Source of the DNA: Temperatibacter sp965603205
Lineage (GTDB): Bacteria > Pseudomonadota > Alphaproteobacteria > Sphingomonadales > Kordiimonadaceae
Reading direction: 5' to 3'
DNA: 64,000 nt
NCBI GenBank assembly: GCA_965603205.1
Contig: CBFDCC010000008.1
Coordinates: 115,208 to 179,207 of the forward strand
Of this stretch, positions 52,787 through 62,977 are shown piece after piece. The notes under the pieces are model-generated. The model searched no databases, was not told the DNA's origin, and saw only the letters and a program-made list of their open reading frames with translations. The position numbers and the translations under genes are program-made. Position 1 is the stretch's first letter; the number at the start of each line of letters is the position of its first letter.

Positions 52787-55318
52787 ATGAAAAATAAATA
52801 TTCAATAGCATGTGCAGCAATTTTAATGACTTTGCCAGGTTATGGCGCGGCATTCGCCGATGGCGAAGAAGACAGCAGTATCCTAGAGGAAATCGTTGTT
52901 ACATCCAGTAAACGTGCCGTAACACTGCAAAATGTACCAATCGCCGTTAGTGTGGTTGGCGCTGATACAGTTGAAAAAGCACATATACAAGACATGATTG
53001 ACCTTCAGAGCGTTGTACCGTCGCTGCGTGTGACACAGCTTCAAACATCGTCACAAACAAATTTCGTGATCCGTGGCTTTGGTAACGGTGCCAATAACAC
53101 AGGTATTGAGAATTCAGTAGGCGTGTTTATTGACGGTGTTTACCGCTCACGTTCAGCCTCCGCCATGATGGATTTGCCAGTGCTAGAACGCGTAGAAGTA
53201 TTACGCGGGCCGCAATCAACATTATTTGGTAAAAATACATCAGCGGGCGCCATAAATATTATCACTAAAGGCCCCAACACAGAAGAAACTAGTGGTATGG
53301 TTGAAGCCACATACGGTAATTATGATTACATGGGACTAAAGGGCACTGTATCGGGTCCATTATCTGACACACTTGCCTTCCGTCTATCTGGTAGCATGAA
53401 CAAGCGTGATGGTTATTATGACAATTCTGTATTGGGTACAGATATCAATGATCGTGACCGTTGGGGTGTGCGTGGTCAATTACAATTTGATCCAAGCGAG
53501 ACAATGTCTTTCCGTCTAATCGCTGATTACAACAAGATCGATGAAACTTGTTGTGGTGCTATACAGTTATCCAATGGTCCTGCAACACAGTTCATTGGCG
53601 CGCCAAACCCATTTGGTTTAGGTGCTCCCATTGGTGATGACAGCGATATCTTTGGCCGCGTAGCGGCTTATGACGTTGACCCTGTTAACTCTTTAACGGG
53701 TCAAGGTATCTCTTTGCAGGGTGATTTCGATCTTGGTTTTGCAGAATTTACCAGTATCACAGCGTACCGTAAACAATCAGATGGTTCTGATAGTGAAGTA
53801 GATTTCTCTGGTGCTGATATTGCTTCTATCCTTGCAGCCCGTGATTTTAAAACATTCACACAGGAATTCCGCCTAACATCTCAGGGGGAAGATAATACTG
53901 TCGATTGGCAGCTTGGTGCTTTCTATTTCGACGAAGCCATTAATACGGGCCGCAGTGTGCTGTTTGGCGCACATGCAATGCCGTTCCTTAATGGCCTGAC
54001 TGGTGGTGGCTTAGGCGCTCTTGAGGCTGGTCTTGGCTTCCCATCTGGCAGTTTCTATGCACCAGACACTGGTATCATTGATAACTATGAGATGGACAAC
54101 ACATCATACTCACTGAATGGTCAGTTTGATTTCCATATGTCTGACCGACTAACACTAACCGCAGGTGCTGCTTATCTAAAAGATAAGAAGACGGTTGTAT
54201 CAGATGTAACACTAACTGAACCCTTCATGGGACTCGACCTAGATGCCATCGGTTATGGCCTAAACTATCAGGGAGCATTTGTAGCTACCTATGCTGGTTA
54301 CGGCGTTGACGCAACTGACCCTGCACAAATCGCAGCACTTGAGGCAGTAGCCCCAGGCACCTTAGCTGCTATTACTGCTGGCGCGATGGCCTATGCGGCG
54401 GCCGCACCTAATCCAGTGGGCGGATTAAGCGCATTGCAGTTCTTCGTTCCTCCAGTGAATTATCCAAATGCCAATGAAACAGGTAAATTAGACGGCGATA
54501 AGATCACCTATTCAGCTAAGCTTGGGTATGAAGTGTCAGATAATGTGAATACTTATCTTAGCTATTCAACAGGTTGGAAAGCTGGTGCTTATAATCTGTC
54601 ATCCGACAGTCGTCCACCCAATGCCGCTGGTCTTGGTCGTACAGCCGATCCAGAGAGCGTGACGATCATGGAAGCTGGCGTTAAAATGAATTTTGATCGC
54701 GGCAATGTATATTTTGCTATATTCGATCAATCGATCAAAGGCTTCCAATCTAATATCTTTCATGGTTCAGGTTACACGCTTTCCAATGCGGGTAAGCAAT
54801 CATCAAAAGGTTTTGAGATTGAAACACGCTTTGCACCAACAGACCCACTCTTACTTACTTTTGCTCTAACATATCTTGATGCTAAATTTGATTCATTTGA
54901 AAAAGCTGCTTGTGCATCATTCGACACAGCAAGATGTGGCAACGGCGAGCCAGTAAGAGATATCTCTGGTGATGACGTGCCTGGTGTGCCAGAACTGAGC
55001 ATGACAATGACTGCCACGTATACCCATGACTTTAACAACGGCATGACGGGTTTCTTGCGCGGTGAATATATGTATGAAAGCAATGTTCTTGTGGTTGAAA
55101 ATGTACCAGCTGATGTTGCGTCACGCAAAGTAAACACTGTGAACGCCAGCATGGGTCTTGAGATGGAAAATGGTCTATCCGTATCAGCGTGGGTTCGTAA
55201 TCTTACTAATGATAACAATCTACTGAGTGCATTCCCAACGGTACTGCAAACGGGCAGTTATAGTGGTTATGCTAATGCGCCTAGAACACTTGGTCTAACG
55301 CTACGTAAAAAGTTCTAA
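52787..55318 (+). CDS. TonB-dependent outer membrane receptor
   Basis: This 843-residue protein has a signal peptide (MKNKYSIACAAILMTLPGYGAAFA), a TonB box (E-E-I-V-V-T, about residues 35-40) and a plug domain with V-L-R-G-P-Q-S-T-L-F-G-K-N-T-S-A-G-A-I-N-I. A 22-strand barrel follows, ending L-R-K-K-F. It resembles the large group of proteobacterial TonB receptors without siderophore-specific features. Substrates in such groups include plant or algal compounds and peptides. It has its own terminator and no linked periplasmic or cytoplasmic genes, so the ligand cannot be guessed. Confidence 0.93.
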   Translation: MKNKYSIACAAILMTLPGYGAAFADGEEDSSILEEIVVTSSKRAVTLQNVPIAVSVVGADTVEKAHIQDMIDLQSVVPSLRVTQLQTSSQTNFVIRGFGNGANNTGIENSVGVFIDGVYRSRSASAMMDLPVLERVEVLRGPQSTLFGKNTSAGAINIITKGPNTEETSGMVEATYGNYDYMGLKGTVSGPLSDTLAFRLSGSMNKRDGYYDNSVLGTDINDRDRWGVRGQLQFDPSETMSFRLIADYNKIDETCCGAIQLSNGPATQFIGAPNPFGLGAPIGDDSDIFGRVAAYDVDPVNSLTGQGISLQGDFDLGFAEFTSITAYRKQSDGSDSEVDFSGADIASILAARDFKTFTQEFRLTSQGEDNTVDWQLGAFYFDEAINTGRSVLFGAHAMPFLNGLTGGGLGALEAGLGFPSGSFYAPDTGIIDNYEMDNTSYSLNGQFDFHMSDRLTLTAGAAYLKDKKTVVSDVTLTEPFMGLDLDAIGYGLNYQGAFVATYAGYGVDATDPAQIAALEAVAPGTLAAITAGAMAYAAAAPNPVGGLSALQFFVPPVNYPNANETGKLDGDKITYSAKLGYEVSDNVNTYLSYSTGWKAGAYNLSSDSRPPNAAGLGRTADPESVTIMEAGVKMNFDRGNVYFAIFDQSIKGFQSNIFHGSGYTLSNAGKQSSKGFEIETRFAPTDPLLLTFALTYLDAKFDSFEKAACASFDTARCGNGEPVRDISGDDVPGVPELSMTMTATYTHDFNNGMTGFLRGEYMYESNVLVVENVPADVASRKVNTVNASMGLEMENGLSVSAWVRNLTNDNNLLSAFPTVLQTGSYSGYANAPRTLGLTLRKKF

Positions 55319-55338
55319 AGTACATTTAATATAGTTAG

Positions 55339-55369
55339 AAAGGGCTGCACTTTGTGTGGCCCTTTTTTT
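55339..55369 (+). terminator. Intrinsic terminator after the TonB receptor gene
   Basis: AAAGGGC pairs with GCCCTTT across a 13-base loop and is followed by a run of T. It lies about 20 bases past the stop. Confidence 0.82.
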
Positions 55370-55479
55370 GTCTATACTTAATCAAAAATATCTATATTTT
55401 GAACTGTCATAAAACGGTAACAAAACTGTCATAAAACAATATGCAGATATAGTAATGACCTTAATAATGGAGCAATCAT

Positions 55480-56964
55480 ATGACAAAGCATAAGGTTGAT
55501 AAAGACCTCGGGCGCTTTGCCAAAGTAGAAGCAGCACTAGGAAACCAACGATCAAGTTGGGTTAATCTAAGCATTGCAGGGGCGTTCCTTGTTGGTGTTT
55601 TATTATTTGCCATGGCAACGCAAGGCGGTACTAACGCCTCAATGTTCATCATCGCGGCAGGTGTGATCGGTGGCTATATGGCCATCAATATCGGCGCGAA
55701 TGATGTAGCCAATAATATTGGCCCTGCGGTTGGGTCAAAGGCGCTAACGATGGTTGGCGCTCTTGTTATTGCCGCAATATTTGAAGCCGCTGGCGCATTA
55801 ATAGCGGGCGGAGATGTGGTTTCAACCATTCGCAAGGGTATTATTGACCCTGCTGGCATGACCGACATGATGACCTTTGTATGGGTAATGATGTCAGCGT
55901 TGCTTGCTGCTGCTTTATGGTTAAATCTAGCCACATGGATCGGCGCGCCCGTATCAACCACTCACTCTATCGTGGGCGGTATCGCAGGCGCTGGTATTGC
56001 GGCAGCTGGTGCTGGTGTTGTTAACTGGAAAATCATGTCAGGCATTGCTGCTAGCTGGGTTATATCACCCATACTTGGTGGTATCATCGCAGCTATTTTC
56101 CTCGCCTTTATTGAAAAAAATGTCCTTAACAAAAAAGATAAGTTAGCCGCAGCAAACAGATGGGTGCCTATTCTTGTTGGCGTCATGGCTGGTGCATTTT
56201 CTATGTATTTAGTGATGAAGGGCCTCAAAAAACTTTGGAAACCTGATCTAGCGACATTGTGGATGATCGGCATTGGTACATTTGCCCTTGTTGCTGTTGT
56301 AACCCGCCCTATGGTGACTAGAGCATCTGCCAAGTTAGAGAACCGCAAGAAATCAGTATCGATGCTGTTTACTATTCCGCTGATCTTCTCTGCGGCACTA
56401 TTATCCTTTGCTCATGGTGCAAATGATGTTGCCAATGCCGTAGGACCGCTAGCAGCGATTGTTGGTGTATTAGAAGCCGGCAGCATGGAAACCGGTAAAG
56501 TTGCTATTCCATTATGGGTTATGCTGATCGGTGCGGTTGGTATTGGTGTCGGCTTGATGCTCTTTGGACCAAAGCTCATTAAGACAGTTGGCACTCAAAT
56601 CACCAAGTTAAATCAAGTACGGGCCTTTTGTGTAGCCCTATCAGCAGCAATCACTGTGATTACTGCTTCTTGGCTTGGTATGCCAGTATCATCAACCCAT
56701 ATTGCAGTTGGTGCTGTGTTCGGCGTTGGTTTCTTACGTGAATATCTAGCTAATCGCACTTCTGCTGAATTTAAGCTGGCCACATTTACCGCACCAGAAA
56801 CAAGCGAGGCCACTGATAAGCTTTATAAGAAGATCAAAAAGAATGAGAAACGCAAACTTGTTCGTCGTCGCCATCTTGTCGGTATTGCTGCTGCTTGGAT
56901 AATTACCGTACCTGCGGCTGGTTTCTTATCAGCAGCGCTATACGCTATCTTCACTTCTTTGTAA
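55480..56964 (+). CDS. Inorganic phosphate transporter, PiT family
   Basis: This 494-residue protein has about 12 hydrophobic segments and two copies of the PiT signature, G-A-N-D-V-A-N-N-I-G-P-A-V-G-S near the N-terminus and G-A-N-D-V-A-N-A-V-G-P-L near the middle. Each is followed by S-T-T-H or S-S-T-H segments. It takes up phosphate (or metal-phosphate) driven by sodium or protons. Many PiT genes are accompanied by a PhoU-like DUF47 gene, but none is present here. An intrinsic terminator follows. Confidence 0.94.
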   Translation: MTKHKVDKDLGRFAKVEAALGNQRSSWVNLSIAGAFLVGVLLFAMATQGGTNASMFIIAAGVIGGYMAINIGANDVANNIGPAVGSKALTMVGALVIAAIFEAAGALIAGGDVVSTIRKGIIDPAGMTDMMTFVWVMMSALLAAALWLNLATWIGAPVSTTHSIVGGIAGAGIAAAGAGVVNWKIMSGIAASWVISPILGGIIAAIFLAFIEKNVLNKKDKLAAANRWVPILVGVMAGAFSMYLVMKGLKKLWKPDLATLWMIGIGTFALVAVVTRPMVTRASAKLENRKKSVSMLFTIPLIFSAALLSFAHGANDVANAVGPLAAIVGVLEAGSMETGKVAIPLWVMLIGAVGIGVGLMLFGPKLIKTVGTQITKLNQVRAFCVALSAAITVITASWLGMPVSSTHIAVGAVFGVGFLREYLANRTSAEFKLATFTAPETSEATDKLYKKIKKNEKRKLVRRRHLVGIAAAWIITVPAAGFLSAALYAIFTSL

Positions 56965-56987
56965 GCTAGCAACACTTCAAATAGATT

Positions 56988-57016
56988 AAAGCCAGTCCAT
57001 TAGGGCTGGCTTTTTT
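56988..57016 (+). terminator. Intrinsic terminator between the PiT gene and polA
   Basis: AAAGCCAGTCC pairs with GGGCTGGCTTT (one G-T pair) around a 4-base loop, followed by T-rich sequence. It lies 24 bases past the PiT stop. The A-run on the left arm suggests it also serves the convergent polA transcript. Confidence 0.85.
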
Positions 57017-57043
57017 ATTTTAAGGCAGGTCTTACATCATTAA

Positions 57044-59842
57044 TTAATGTGCTTCTTCCCAATTATCACCGACCCCACAGTCAACGACAAGCGGAATAGA
57101 AAACTCCATTAGCGGTTTGCAAGCATTTTCCATCACGCCTTTAATAATAGGAATAGCCTTGTCCACTGTAGCCTCTGGCATTTCAAAGACTAATTCATCA
57201 TGGACTTGCAGCAACATACGCACATCATCTAGGCCCGCAACAGACAGTGCATTAGGCATAGCAATCATAGCCCGCCGCAGAATATCAGCGGCAGTACCCT
57301 GGATCGGTGCATTAATGGCGGCCCGTTCACCGAACTGACGACGCATAGGGTTTTTCTCTTTTAATTCTTTGATGTGGCATTTGCGACCAAAGAGCGTCTC
57401 TACATAGCCACAGTCATTTGCCTGCGCAATAGTATCATCCATATAGGTTCGTATCTCAGGGAAACGCTCAAAATATGCCTTAATATAATCCGAAGCCTCT
57501 TTGCGACTAATACCTAATTGATTAGCAAGACCAAAAGCCGAAATCCCGTAAACAATACCAAAGTTTATGGCCTTAGCGTTACGGCGTACCATAGGGTCCA
57601 TACCTTCAATCGGCACACCAAAAACCTGAGAAGCCGTCAGGGCGTGAATATCAACACCGTCGGCAAAGGCTTGCTTGAGCGCCTCAACACCTGCCATTTC
57701 GGCCAAAACCCTCAGCTCGATCTGGCTATAATCAGCCGCGACCAGCTTATTGCCCGCCTCTGGGATGAAAGCTCTACGGATTTTGCGCCCTTCTTCTGTA
57801 CGGATTGGAATATTTTGTAAGTTAGGATCATTGGACGACAGGCGACCCGTGGTCGTAGCAGCTAGGCGGTAACTGGTATGTACACGCCCTGTACGGCTAT
57901 TGACCTGTGCCACCAGCGCGTCGGTATAGGTGCTTTTTAACTTAGAAAACTGACGGTGAGCCAATACTTTTTCAGGCAGTTCATGACCCTGTGCTGCTAG
58001 TCCTTCTAGAACTTCTGCATTGGTCTTCCAGGCCCCTGTTTTTTTTGATTTTTTGCCGCCCTCTATACCCATTTCGTCAAAGAGTATTTCACCAAGCTGC
58101 TTGGGCGAGGCCACATTAAAGGGACACCCTGCCATCGCGTGAATTTCACCCTCTAACCGCACGATGGATTCAGCAAATTCATTAGATAGTCGCTTTAGCA
58201 GATTCACATCAACCTTGATGCCTTCTTGCTCCATAGCCGATAGCACTGGCACCATGGGGCGTTCTAATGTTTCATAAACTGTGCGCGCGCCCTCAGCCGC
58301 CAATCGTGGTTTTAATATGCGTGCAAGGCGTCCCGTGATATCCGCGTCTTCCGCCGCGTAATTTGTTGCCTTATCCAGCGGAACTTTATCAAAGGTGATT
58401 TTATTTTTGCCCGTACCTGCGACCTCTTTAAAAGGAATAGGTTGAATATCTAAATACAGACCCGATAGTTCGTCCATGCCGTGGCCATGATTACCTGCGT
58501 CCAGCGCATAGGACATCAGCATCGTGTCATCAATCGGCGTCACATCAATGCCTTCTAGCGCTAAAATGGTCATGTCATATTTCATATTTTGACCGACCTT
58601 CATAACAGCCGGGTCCTCAAGCATCGGTTTTAATGCTGCTAAAACAGCTTTTTTATCAAGCTGTTTGGGGCGCTCAGCCAGCATGTCATCACTTTCACCC
58701 ACATGATCAACAGGAATATAGCAAGCGCTGCCCGCCTCTACCGACATCGAGATCCCTACCAGATTAACCGCCGTGGCATCAAGACCCGTCGTTTCAGTAT
58801 CTACTGCAACGATCCGGGCGTCAGTAGCCTTGGCAATCCAAGCCTCAAGATCAGCCATATCGGTAATACAGTGGTAATCTATATCAACCTTTTCAGCTTC
58901 CACCGCAGCAGGGCCACTAACAGCATTTTTAACCTCAGCGCTCAGGCTGTCGCCATAGTGATTGACAACCTTGGTCCTGAGTGAGCGAAATTGCTGGGCA
59001 TCAATGAAGGACAATAATTTATCAGCCTCTGGGTCTTTGACCGCCATACTGTCCAACGGCGCAGGTACAGGTACATTACGCTCCAATGTCACTAATTCAC
59101 GTGATACGCGCGCCAAATCCGCATGCTCTATCAGGCTTTCACGGCGCTTGTTTTGCTTAATTTCACCAGCGCGCTCTAGTAGCGTATCAAGATCACCAAA
59201 TTCATTAATCAGTAGCGCAGCAGTTTTTAGACCAATACCCGGCACACCCGGTACATTATCAGCGCTATCCCCGGCCAGCGCCTGTACGTCGATCACGCGA
59301 TCAGGGCCAACACCAAATTTTTCCAACACACCAGCCACATCAATGCGTTTGTTTTTCATCGTATCAAACATCGCTGTCTCATTATCAACGAGCTGCATTA
59401 AATCTTTGTCAGAGCTAACAATAGTGACACGCCAGCCTTTTGCCCGCGCTTGATCAGCGTATGTGGCGATCAGGTCATCAGCCTCAAAACCAGGAAGCTC
59501 AATAGACGACACACCAAAGGCTTCGACAGATTCTTTAATGATGGGGAATTGCGGTACTAAATCTTCGGGTGCTGGTGGGCGGTGGGCCTTATATTCAGGA
59601 TAAATATCATTGCGGAAGGTTTTTTTAGCCGCGTCAAAGATCACACCTAGATGACTAGGCTTTTCATTCTCACCTAAATCCTGCATTAATTTAAACAGCA
59701 TATTGGTAAAACCAAAGACCGCATTCACAGGCGTGCCATCCGCGCGCGTCATACCAGCCCTAATGCCGTAATATGCCCTGAATATAAATCCAGAGCCATC
59801 GACTAAATATATATGAGGCGTTTTGGGGATATCTGCTGACAT
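57044..59842 (-). CDS. polA: DNA polymerase I
   Basis: This 932-residue protein has three domains. The 5'-nuclease domain covers about residues 8-290 (Y-L-V-D-G-S-G-F-I-F-R-A-Y-Y; P-G-V-P-G-I-G). The 3'-5' exonuclease covers about 320-520 and is active by motif, since V-A-V-D-T-E-T-T-G-L-D keeps the Asp and Glu. The polymerase domain covers about 550-932, with motif A D-Y-S-Q-I-E-L-R, motif B R-R-N-A-K-A-I-N-F-G-I-V-Y-G and motif C V-H-D-E-L-V-F-E. It fills gaps after primer removal and repair. A tandem 23-base repeat lies directly upstream of its start. Confidence 0.97.
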   Translation of the reverse strand: MSADIPKTPHIYLVDGSGFIFRAYYGIRAGMTRADGTPVNAVFGFTNMLFKLMQDLGENEKPSHLGVIFDAAKKTFRNDIYPEYKAHRPPAPEDLVPQFPIIKESVEAFGVSSIELPGFEADDLIATYADQARAKGWRVTIVSSDKDLMQLVDNETAMFDTMKNKRIDVAGVLEKFGVGPDRVIDVQALAGDSADNVPGVPGIGLKTAALLINEFGDLDTLLERAGEIKQNKRRESLIEHADLARVSRELVTLERNVPVPAPLDSMAVKDPEADKLLSFIDAQQFRSLRTKVVNHYGDSLSAEVKNAVSGPAAVEAEKVDIDYHCITDMADLEAWIAKATDARIVAVDTETTGLDATAVNLVGISMSVEAGSACYIPVDHVGESDDMLAERPKQLDKKAVLAALKPMLEDPAVMKVGQNMKYDMTILALEGIDVTPIDDTMLMSYALDAGNHGHGMDELSGLYLDIQPIPFKEVAGTGKNKITFDKVPLDKATNYAAEDADITGRLARILKPRLAAEGARTVYETLERPMVPVLSAMEQEGIKVDVNLLKRLSNEFAESIVRLEGEIHAMAGCPFNVASPKQLGEILFDEMGIEGGKKSKKTGAWKTNAEVLEGLAAQGHELPEKVLAHRQFSKLKSTYTDALVAQVNSRTGRVHTSYRLAATTTGRLSSNDPNLQNIPIRTEEGRKIRRAFIPEAGNKLVAADYSQIELRVLAEMAGVEALKQAFADGVDIHALTASQVFGVPIEGMDPMVRRNAKAINFGIVYGISAFGLANQLGISRKEASDYIKAYFERFPEIRTYMDDTIAQANDCGYVETLFGRKCHIKELKEKNPMRRQFGERAAINAPIQGTAADILRRAMIAMPNALSVAGLDDVRMLLQVHDELVFEMPEATVDKAIPIIKGVMENACKPLMEFSIPLVVDCGVGDNWEEAH

Positions 59843-59855
59843 ACGCTATGTCCTT

Positions 59856-59899
59856 GATCATTTATGAATAAAATTGGGGATCATTTATGAATAAAATTG
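59856..59899. repeat. Tandem duplication of a 23-base unit upstream of polA
   Basis: Two adjacent copies of a unit starting GATCATTTATGAATAAAATT, at 59856-59878 and from 59879. They lie just before the polA start codon and may alter its leader. Confidence 0.85.
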
Positions 59900-59950
59900 A
59901 GCCGTGAACATTACTAAGCGAACGCTTATACTTTAAGCTTGTCTGTCAGG

Positions 59951-60136
59951 TTATTTGCCCGATTTATCAGAAGGACCACCTTTTAAGATAAAACGACGAT
60001 CGCAGTATGAACATTCAGCCATACCCTCGCTGCTCATGGTCATATAAACACGTGGATGACCAAGCGCACCCTGATCGCCGTCACAGGCTACTTTTTCCGT
60101 TTCAACGATTTTAACTTCTGGTGCATCTGTTGACAT
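59951..60136 (-). CDS. Zinc-finger (zf-CHCC) domain protein
   Basis: This 61-residue protein has the CHCC zinc site Cys18, His27, Cys42 and Cys45 (A-C-D-G ... G-H-P-R-V-Y ... E-C-S-Y-C-D). It is the bacterial form of the domain found in the complex I subunit NDUFS6. In alphaproteobacteria it is a stand-alone protein of unknown detail. It lies about 110 bases upstream of polA on the same strand. Confidence 0.92.
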   Translation of the reverse strand: MSTDAPEVKIVETEKVACDGDQGALGHPRVYMTMSSEGMAECSYCDRRFILKGGPSDKSGK

Positions 60137-60313
60137 TTTTTCGCCCTCATATCTTTAAAGAAATTATCTATAGTCACCTGTATACAAAAGCCCTTCATGG
60201 GATACAAGCATCTAATAACCTTGATCAGTTTATTGTGATAAATAGCCCTGTTTATTGACTCTAGTGGGTGCTAATGCTACCGCTCTGCTAAGATTAAAAA
60301 AAGGCTAGTAACA

Positions 60314-61249
60314 ATGACTGAATACGCGATTGATATCAAAAATCTAGGCAAGATATATAAGGGCCAAGGCGGGGCTGAAGACAAGCATGCCTTAAAGGGT
60401 ATTGACTTGCAAATTCCGCGTGGGTCTATGTTTGGTCTACTTGGCCCTAATGGCGCGGGTAAATCGACCACCATTAATATATTAGCCGGCCTTGTTAACA
60501 AGACGTCAGGCACAGCCAATGTTTGGGGATTTGATCTAGACAAACACCCTCGTAATGCCAAAGCTTCGCTGGGTATAGTGCCGCAAGAATTAGTCTTTGA
60601 TGCTTTTTTTACTCCACGAGAAATGATGGAAGTTCACGCGGGCATGTTTGGCGTTAAGGCAGCGAACCGTCGCACAGAAGAACTTTTGGCGGCCGTACAC
60701 TTACTAGATAAGGCTGATGCCTATAGCCGGACATTATCGGGCGGTATGAAAAGACGCTTGCTAATCGCCAAAGCCATGGTGCACACGCCGCCAATTCTTA
60801 TACTCGATGAGCCGACCGCTGGTGTTGATATTGAGCTGAGACAAATGCTGTGGGAATATGTGCGTGAATTGCACGCCAGAGGCACCACCATTGTACTGAC
60901 AACTCACTACCTTGAAGAAGCCGAAGAGCTGTGTGACACAATAGCCATTATCAACCATGGTGAAGTTGTCGCTTGCGAGCCAACCAGTGAGTTGCTTGCC
61001 CGCATTGATGAAAAAGAAATTTTAATCACTGTGGCAGAAACACTGGATAGTGTGCCTGCAAGCCTACAGCCTTTCCATAGCCAGTTAAAATCCGCATCAT
61101 CTATCGCTGTGCAAATCAGCAAAGAATCTTGCACCGTTGGCCAAATATTAGCGGCGGTCACTACGGCTAACCTAACGATACTAGATATCTCCACCAACGA
61201 GACCGATCTGGAGGATATCTTTTTGCAGCTAACGAGCGACAAGAAATAA
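60314..61249 (+). CDS. ABC-2 type exporter ATP-binding protein
   Basis: This 311-residue ABC ATPase has Walker A G-P-N-G-A-G-K-S-T (about residues 46-54), the signature T-L-S-G-G-M-K-R-R and Walker B L-I-L-D-E-P-T. The switch histidine is in V-L-T-T-H-Y-L-E-E-A-E-E-L. The C-terminal 80 residues form the accessory domain usual in ABC-2 (NodI/DrrA/YadG-like) ATPases. The expected membrane subunit normally follows directly, but here nadB starts 13 bases downstream. The permease must therefore be elsewhere or lost. The transported substrate is unknown. Confidence 0.88.
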   Translation: MTEYAIDIKNLGKIYKGQGGAEDKHALKGIDLQIPRGSMFGLLGPNGAGKSTTINILAGLVNKTSGTANVWGFDLDKHPRNAKASLGIVPQELVFDAFFTPREMMEVHAGMFGVKAANRRTEELLAAVHLLDKADAYSRTLSGGMKRRLLIAKAMVHTPPILILDEPTAGVDIELRQMLWEYVRELHARGTTIVLTTHYLEEAEELCDTIAIINHGEVVACEPTSELLARIDEKEILITVAETLDSVPASLQPFHSQLKSASSIAVQISKESCTVGQILAAVTTANLTILDISTNETDLEDIFLQLTSDKK

Positions 61250-61262
61250 AAGGACGAAGCCG

Positions 61263-62891
61263 ATGAAGCGTAGTTACGATGTAGTGATCATAGGATCAGG
61301 GGCCGCCGGCCTAACGACTGCGCTGCGTCTTAGCCAAAAATTAAAGGTAGCTGTCCTTTCTAAAGGCGCCCTATCAGCGGGATCAACTAGCCGTGCGCAA
61401 GGCGGCATCGCTGCTGTGATGGAGGCAACAGATACAGTTCAGTCTCATATTGATGATACTTTAGTCGCTGGTGACGGCCTATGTGACGAGGATACTGTCC
61501 GTTTTGTGGTAGAGCGCGGCAAAGACGCCATCGACGAGCTTATCAAGCTCGGTGTTTCATTTGATACACAAACTAATATTCACGAAGATGGTTATGGCTA
61601 TCACCTGACCCGCGAAGGCGGCCATAGTCACCGCAGGATTATTCACTCGGCTGATGCCACGGGTAAAGAGGTGCAACGCACCCTCAGCGAACAGGTTTTA
61701 AACAATCCTAATATTGATATTTTCACCGATCATATGGCCATTGATATTATTACCAATAGGCATTTGAGCGAAAAAGCCCCAGACACTGAGCAAGCTCACG
61801 GCGTTTACGTTCTAAATCTACGCACCAACCGCGTGGAGACCATGACCGCGCGCGCGACTGTTATTGCAACAGGCGGGGCTAGTCGTGTGTATTTATACAG
61901 CTCAAACCCTGACGCAAATACGGGCGATGGCATTGCCATGGCTTGGCGGGCGGGGTGTCGTGTCAGCAATATGGAATTTAACCAGTTCCACCCAACATGT
62001 TTGCATAATCCACTGGCTAAAACTTTTCTAATCACCGAGGCCATGCGCGGCGAAGGGGCTGTGCTACGTTTGCCCAACGGCGAACGATTTATGGATCGGT
62101 TTGATAGTCGTGGCGAACTGGCCCCCCGTGACATTGTAGCCCGCGCCATTGACCACGAGATGAAACGATTGGGCGCTGATTTTTTATGGCTGGATATCAC
62201 CCATAAAAATCCAGATTTTATTATCTCTCATTTTCCCAATATTTACCGCCACTGTCTTGATGTGGGGATTGATATAACTAAAGAGTCTATTCCTATCGTA
62301 CCCGCAGCCCATTACACCTGCGGCGGCATCGCAACCAATCTATCGGGTAAAACCGATATAGACAGATTATATGCGATCGGCGAATGCGCCAACACCGGCC
62401 TGCACGGCGCAAACCGCATGGCCTCAAATTCACTGTTGGAATGTCTGGTTTTTGGTCGTGCCGCAGCCGAGGATATACTAGATTTGATTGGTGGCCTACC
62501 CCCTGTTGCCATGGCGCGCGAATGGGATGACAGCAAAGTAACAGATTCCGATGAAGAAGTTGTTGTTAGCCATAACTGGCAAGAAATTCGCCGATTCATG
62601 TGGGATTATGTTGGCATCGTTCGTACCGACAAACGCCTAGCGCGGGCTAAAAGCCGTGTAGATCTACTCAATAAAGAAATCCACGAATATTACGGCAATT
62701 TCCGCGTTACACCTGATCTGCTAGAGCTTAGAAATCTAGCAACAGTTGCTAACCTGATCATCCGCTCAGCCCAACAACGCAAGGAATCACGCGGTCTGCA
62801 TTATACAGCTGACTATCCAGATCAAATAGAGGACATAAAAGATACGGTCCTAATTCCCCATGGCAGAGATATTTTAAAACAAATGGCCTAG
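61263..62891 (+). CDS. nadB: L-aspartate oxidase
   Basis: This 542-residue flavoprotein performs the first step of de novo NAD synthesis, aspartate to iminoaspartate. The FAD motif is V-V-I-I-G-S-G-A-A-G-L-T (residues 7-18). S-R-A-Q-G-G-I-A-A-V, H-T-R-equivalent H-L-T-R-E-G-G-H-S-H-R-R and Y-T-C-G-G-I-A-T-N are family segments that separate it from succinate dehydrogenase. The C-terminal helical domain is complete. nadA and nadC are not adjacent in the window. The gene is 13 bases after the ABC ATPase and is followed by a terminator-like hairpin. Confidence 0.93.
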   Translation: MKRSYDVVIIGSGAAGLTTALRLSQKLKVAVLSKGALSAGSTSRAQGGIAAVMEATDTVQSHIDDTLVAGDGLCDEDTVRFVVERGKDAIDELIKLGVSFDTQTNIHEDGYGYHLTREGGHSHRRIIHSADATGKEVQRTLSEQVLNNPNIDIFTDHMAIDIITNRHLSEKAPDTEQAHGVYVLNLRTNRVETMTARATVIATGGASRVYLYSSNPDANTGDGIAMAWRAGCRVSNMEFNQFHPTCLHNPLAKTFLITEAMRGEGAVLRLPNGERFMDRFDSRGELAPRDIVARAIDHEMKRLGADFLWLDITHKNPDFIISHFPNIYRHCLDVGIDITKESIPIVPAAHYTCGGIATNLSGKTDIDRLYAIGECANTGLHGANRMASNSLLECLVFGRAAAEDILDLIGGLPPVAMAREWDDSKVTDSDEEVVVSHNWQEIRRFMWDYVGIVRTDKRLARAKSRVDLLNKEIHEYYGNFRVTPDLLELRNLATVANLIIRSAQQRKESRGLHYTADYPDQIEDIKDTVLIPHGRDILKQMA

Positions 62892-62977
62892 GGTTTTACG
62901 CCGCGCCATAAGGTCGAATCTGTCAGGTATTTTCTCTATTCCATAGAAATATGGATACTGTCAAAGGAACTTGAGAG

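Noticed and set aside
58962..59453. 163-codon open frame antisense to polA
   Set aside because: It lies wholly inside the conserved 5'-nuclease region of polA on the other strand. The composition is that of an antisense shadow and no family features are visible.
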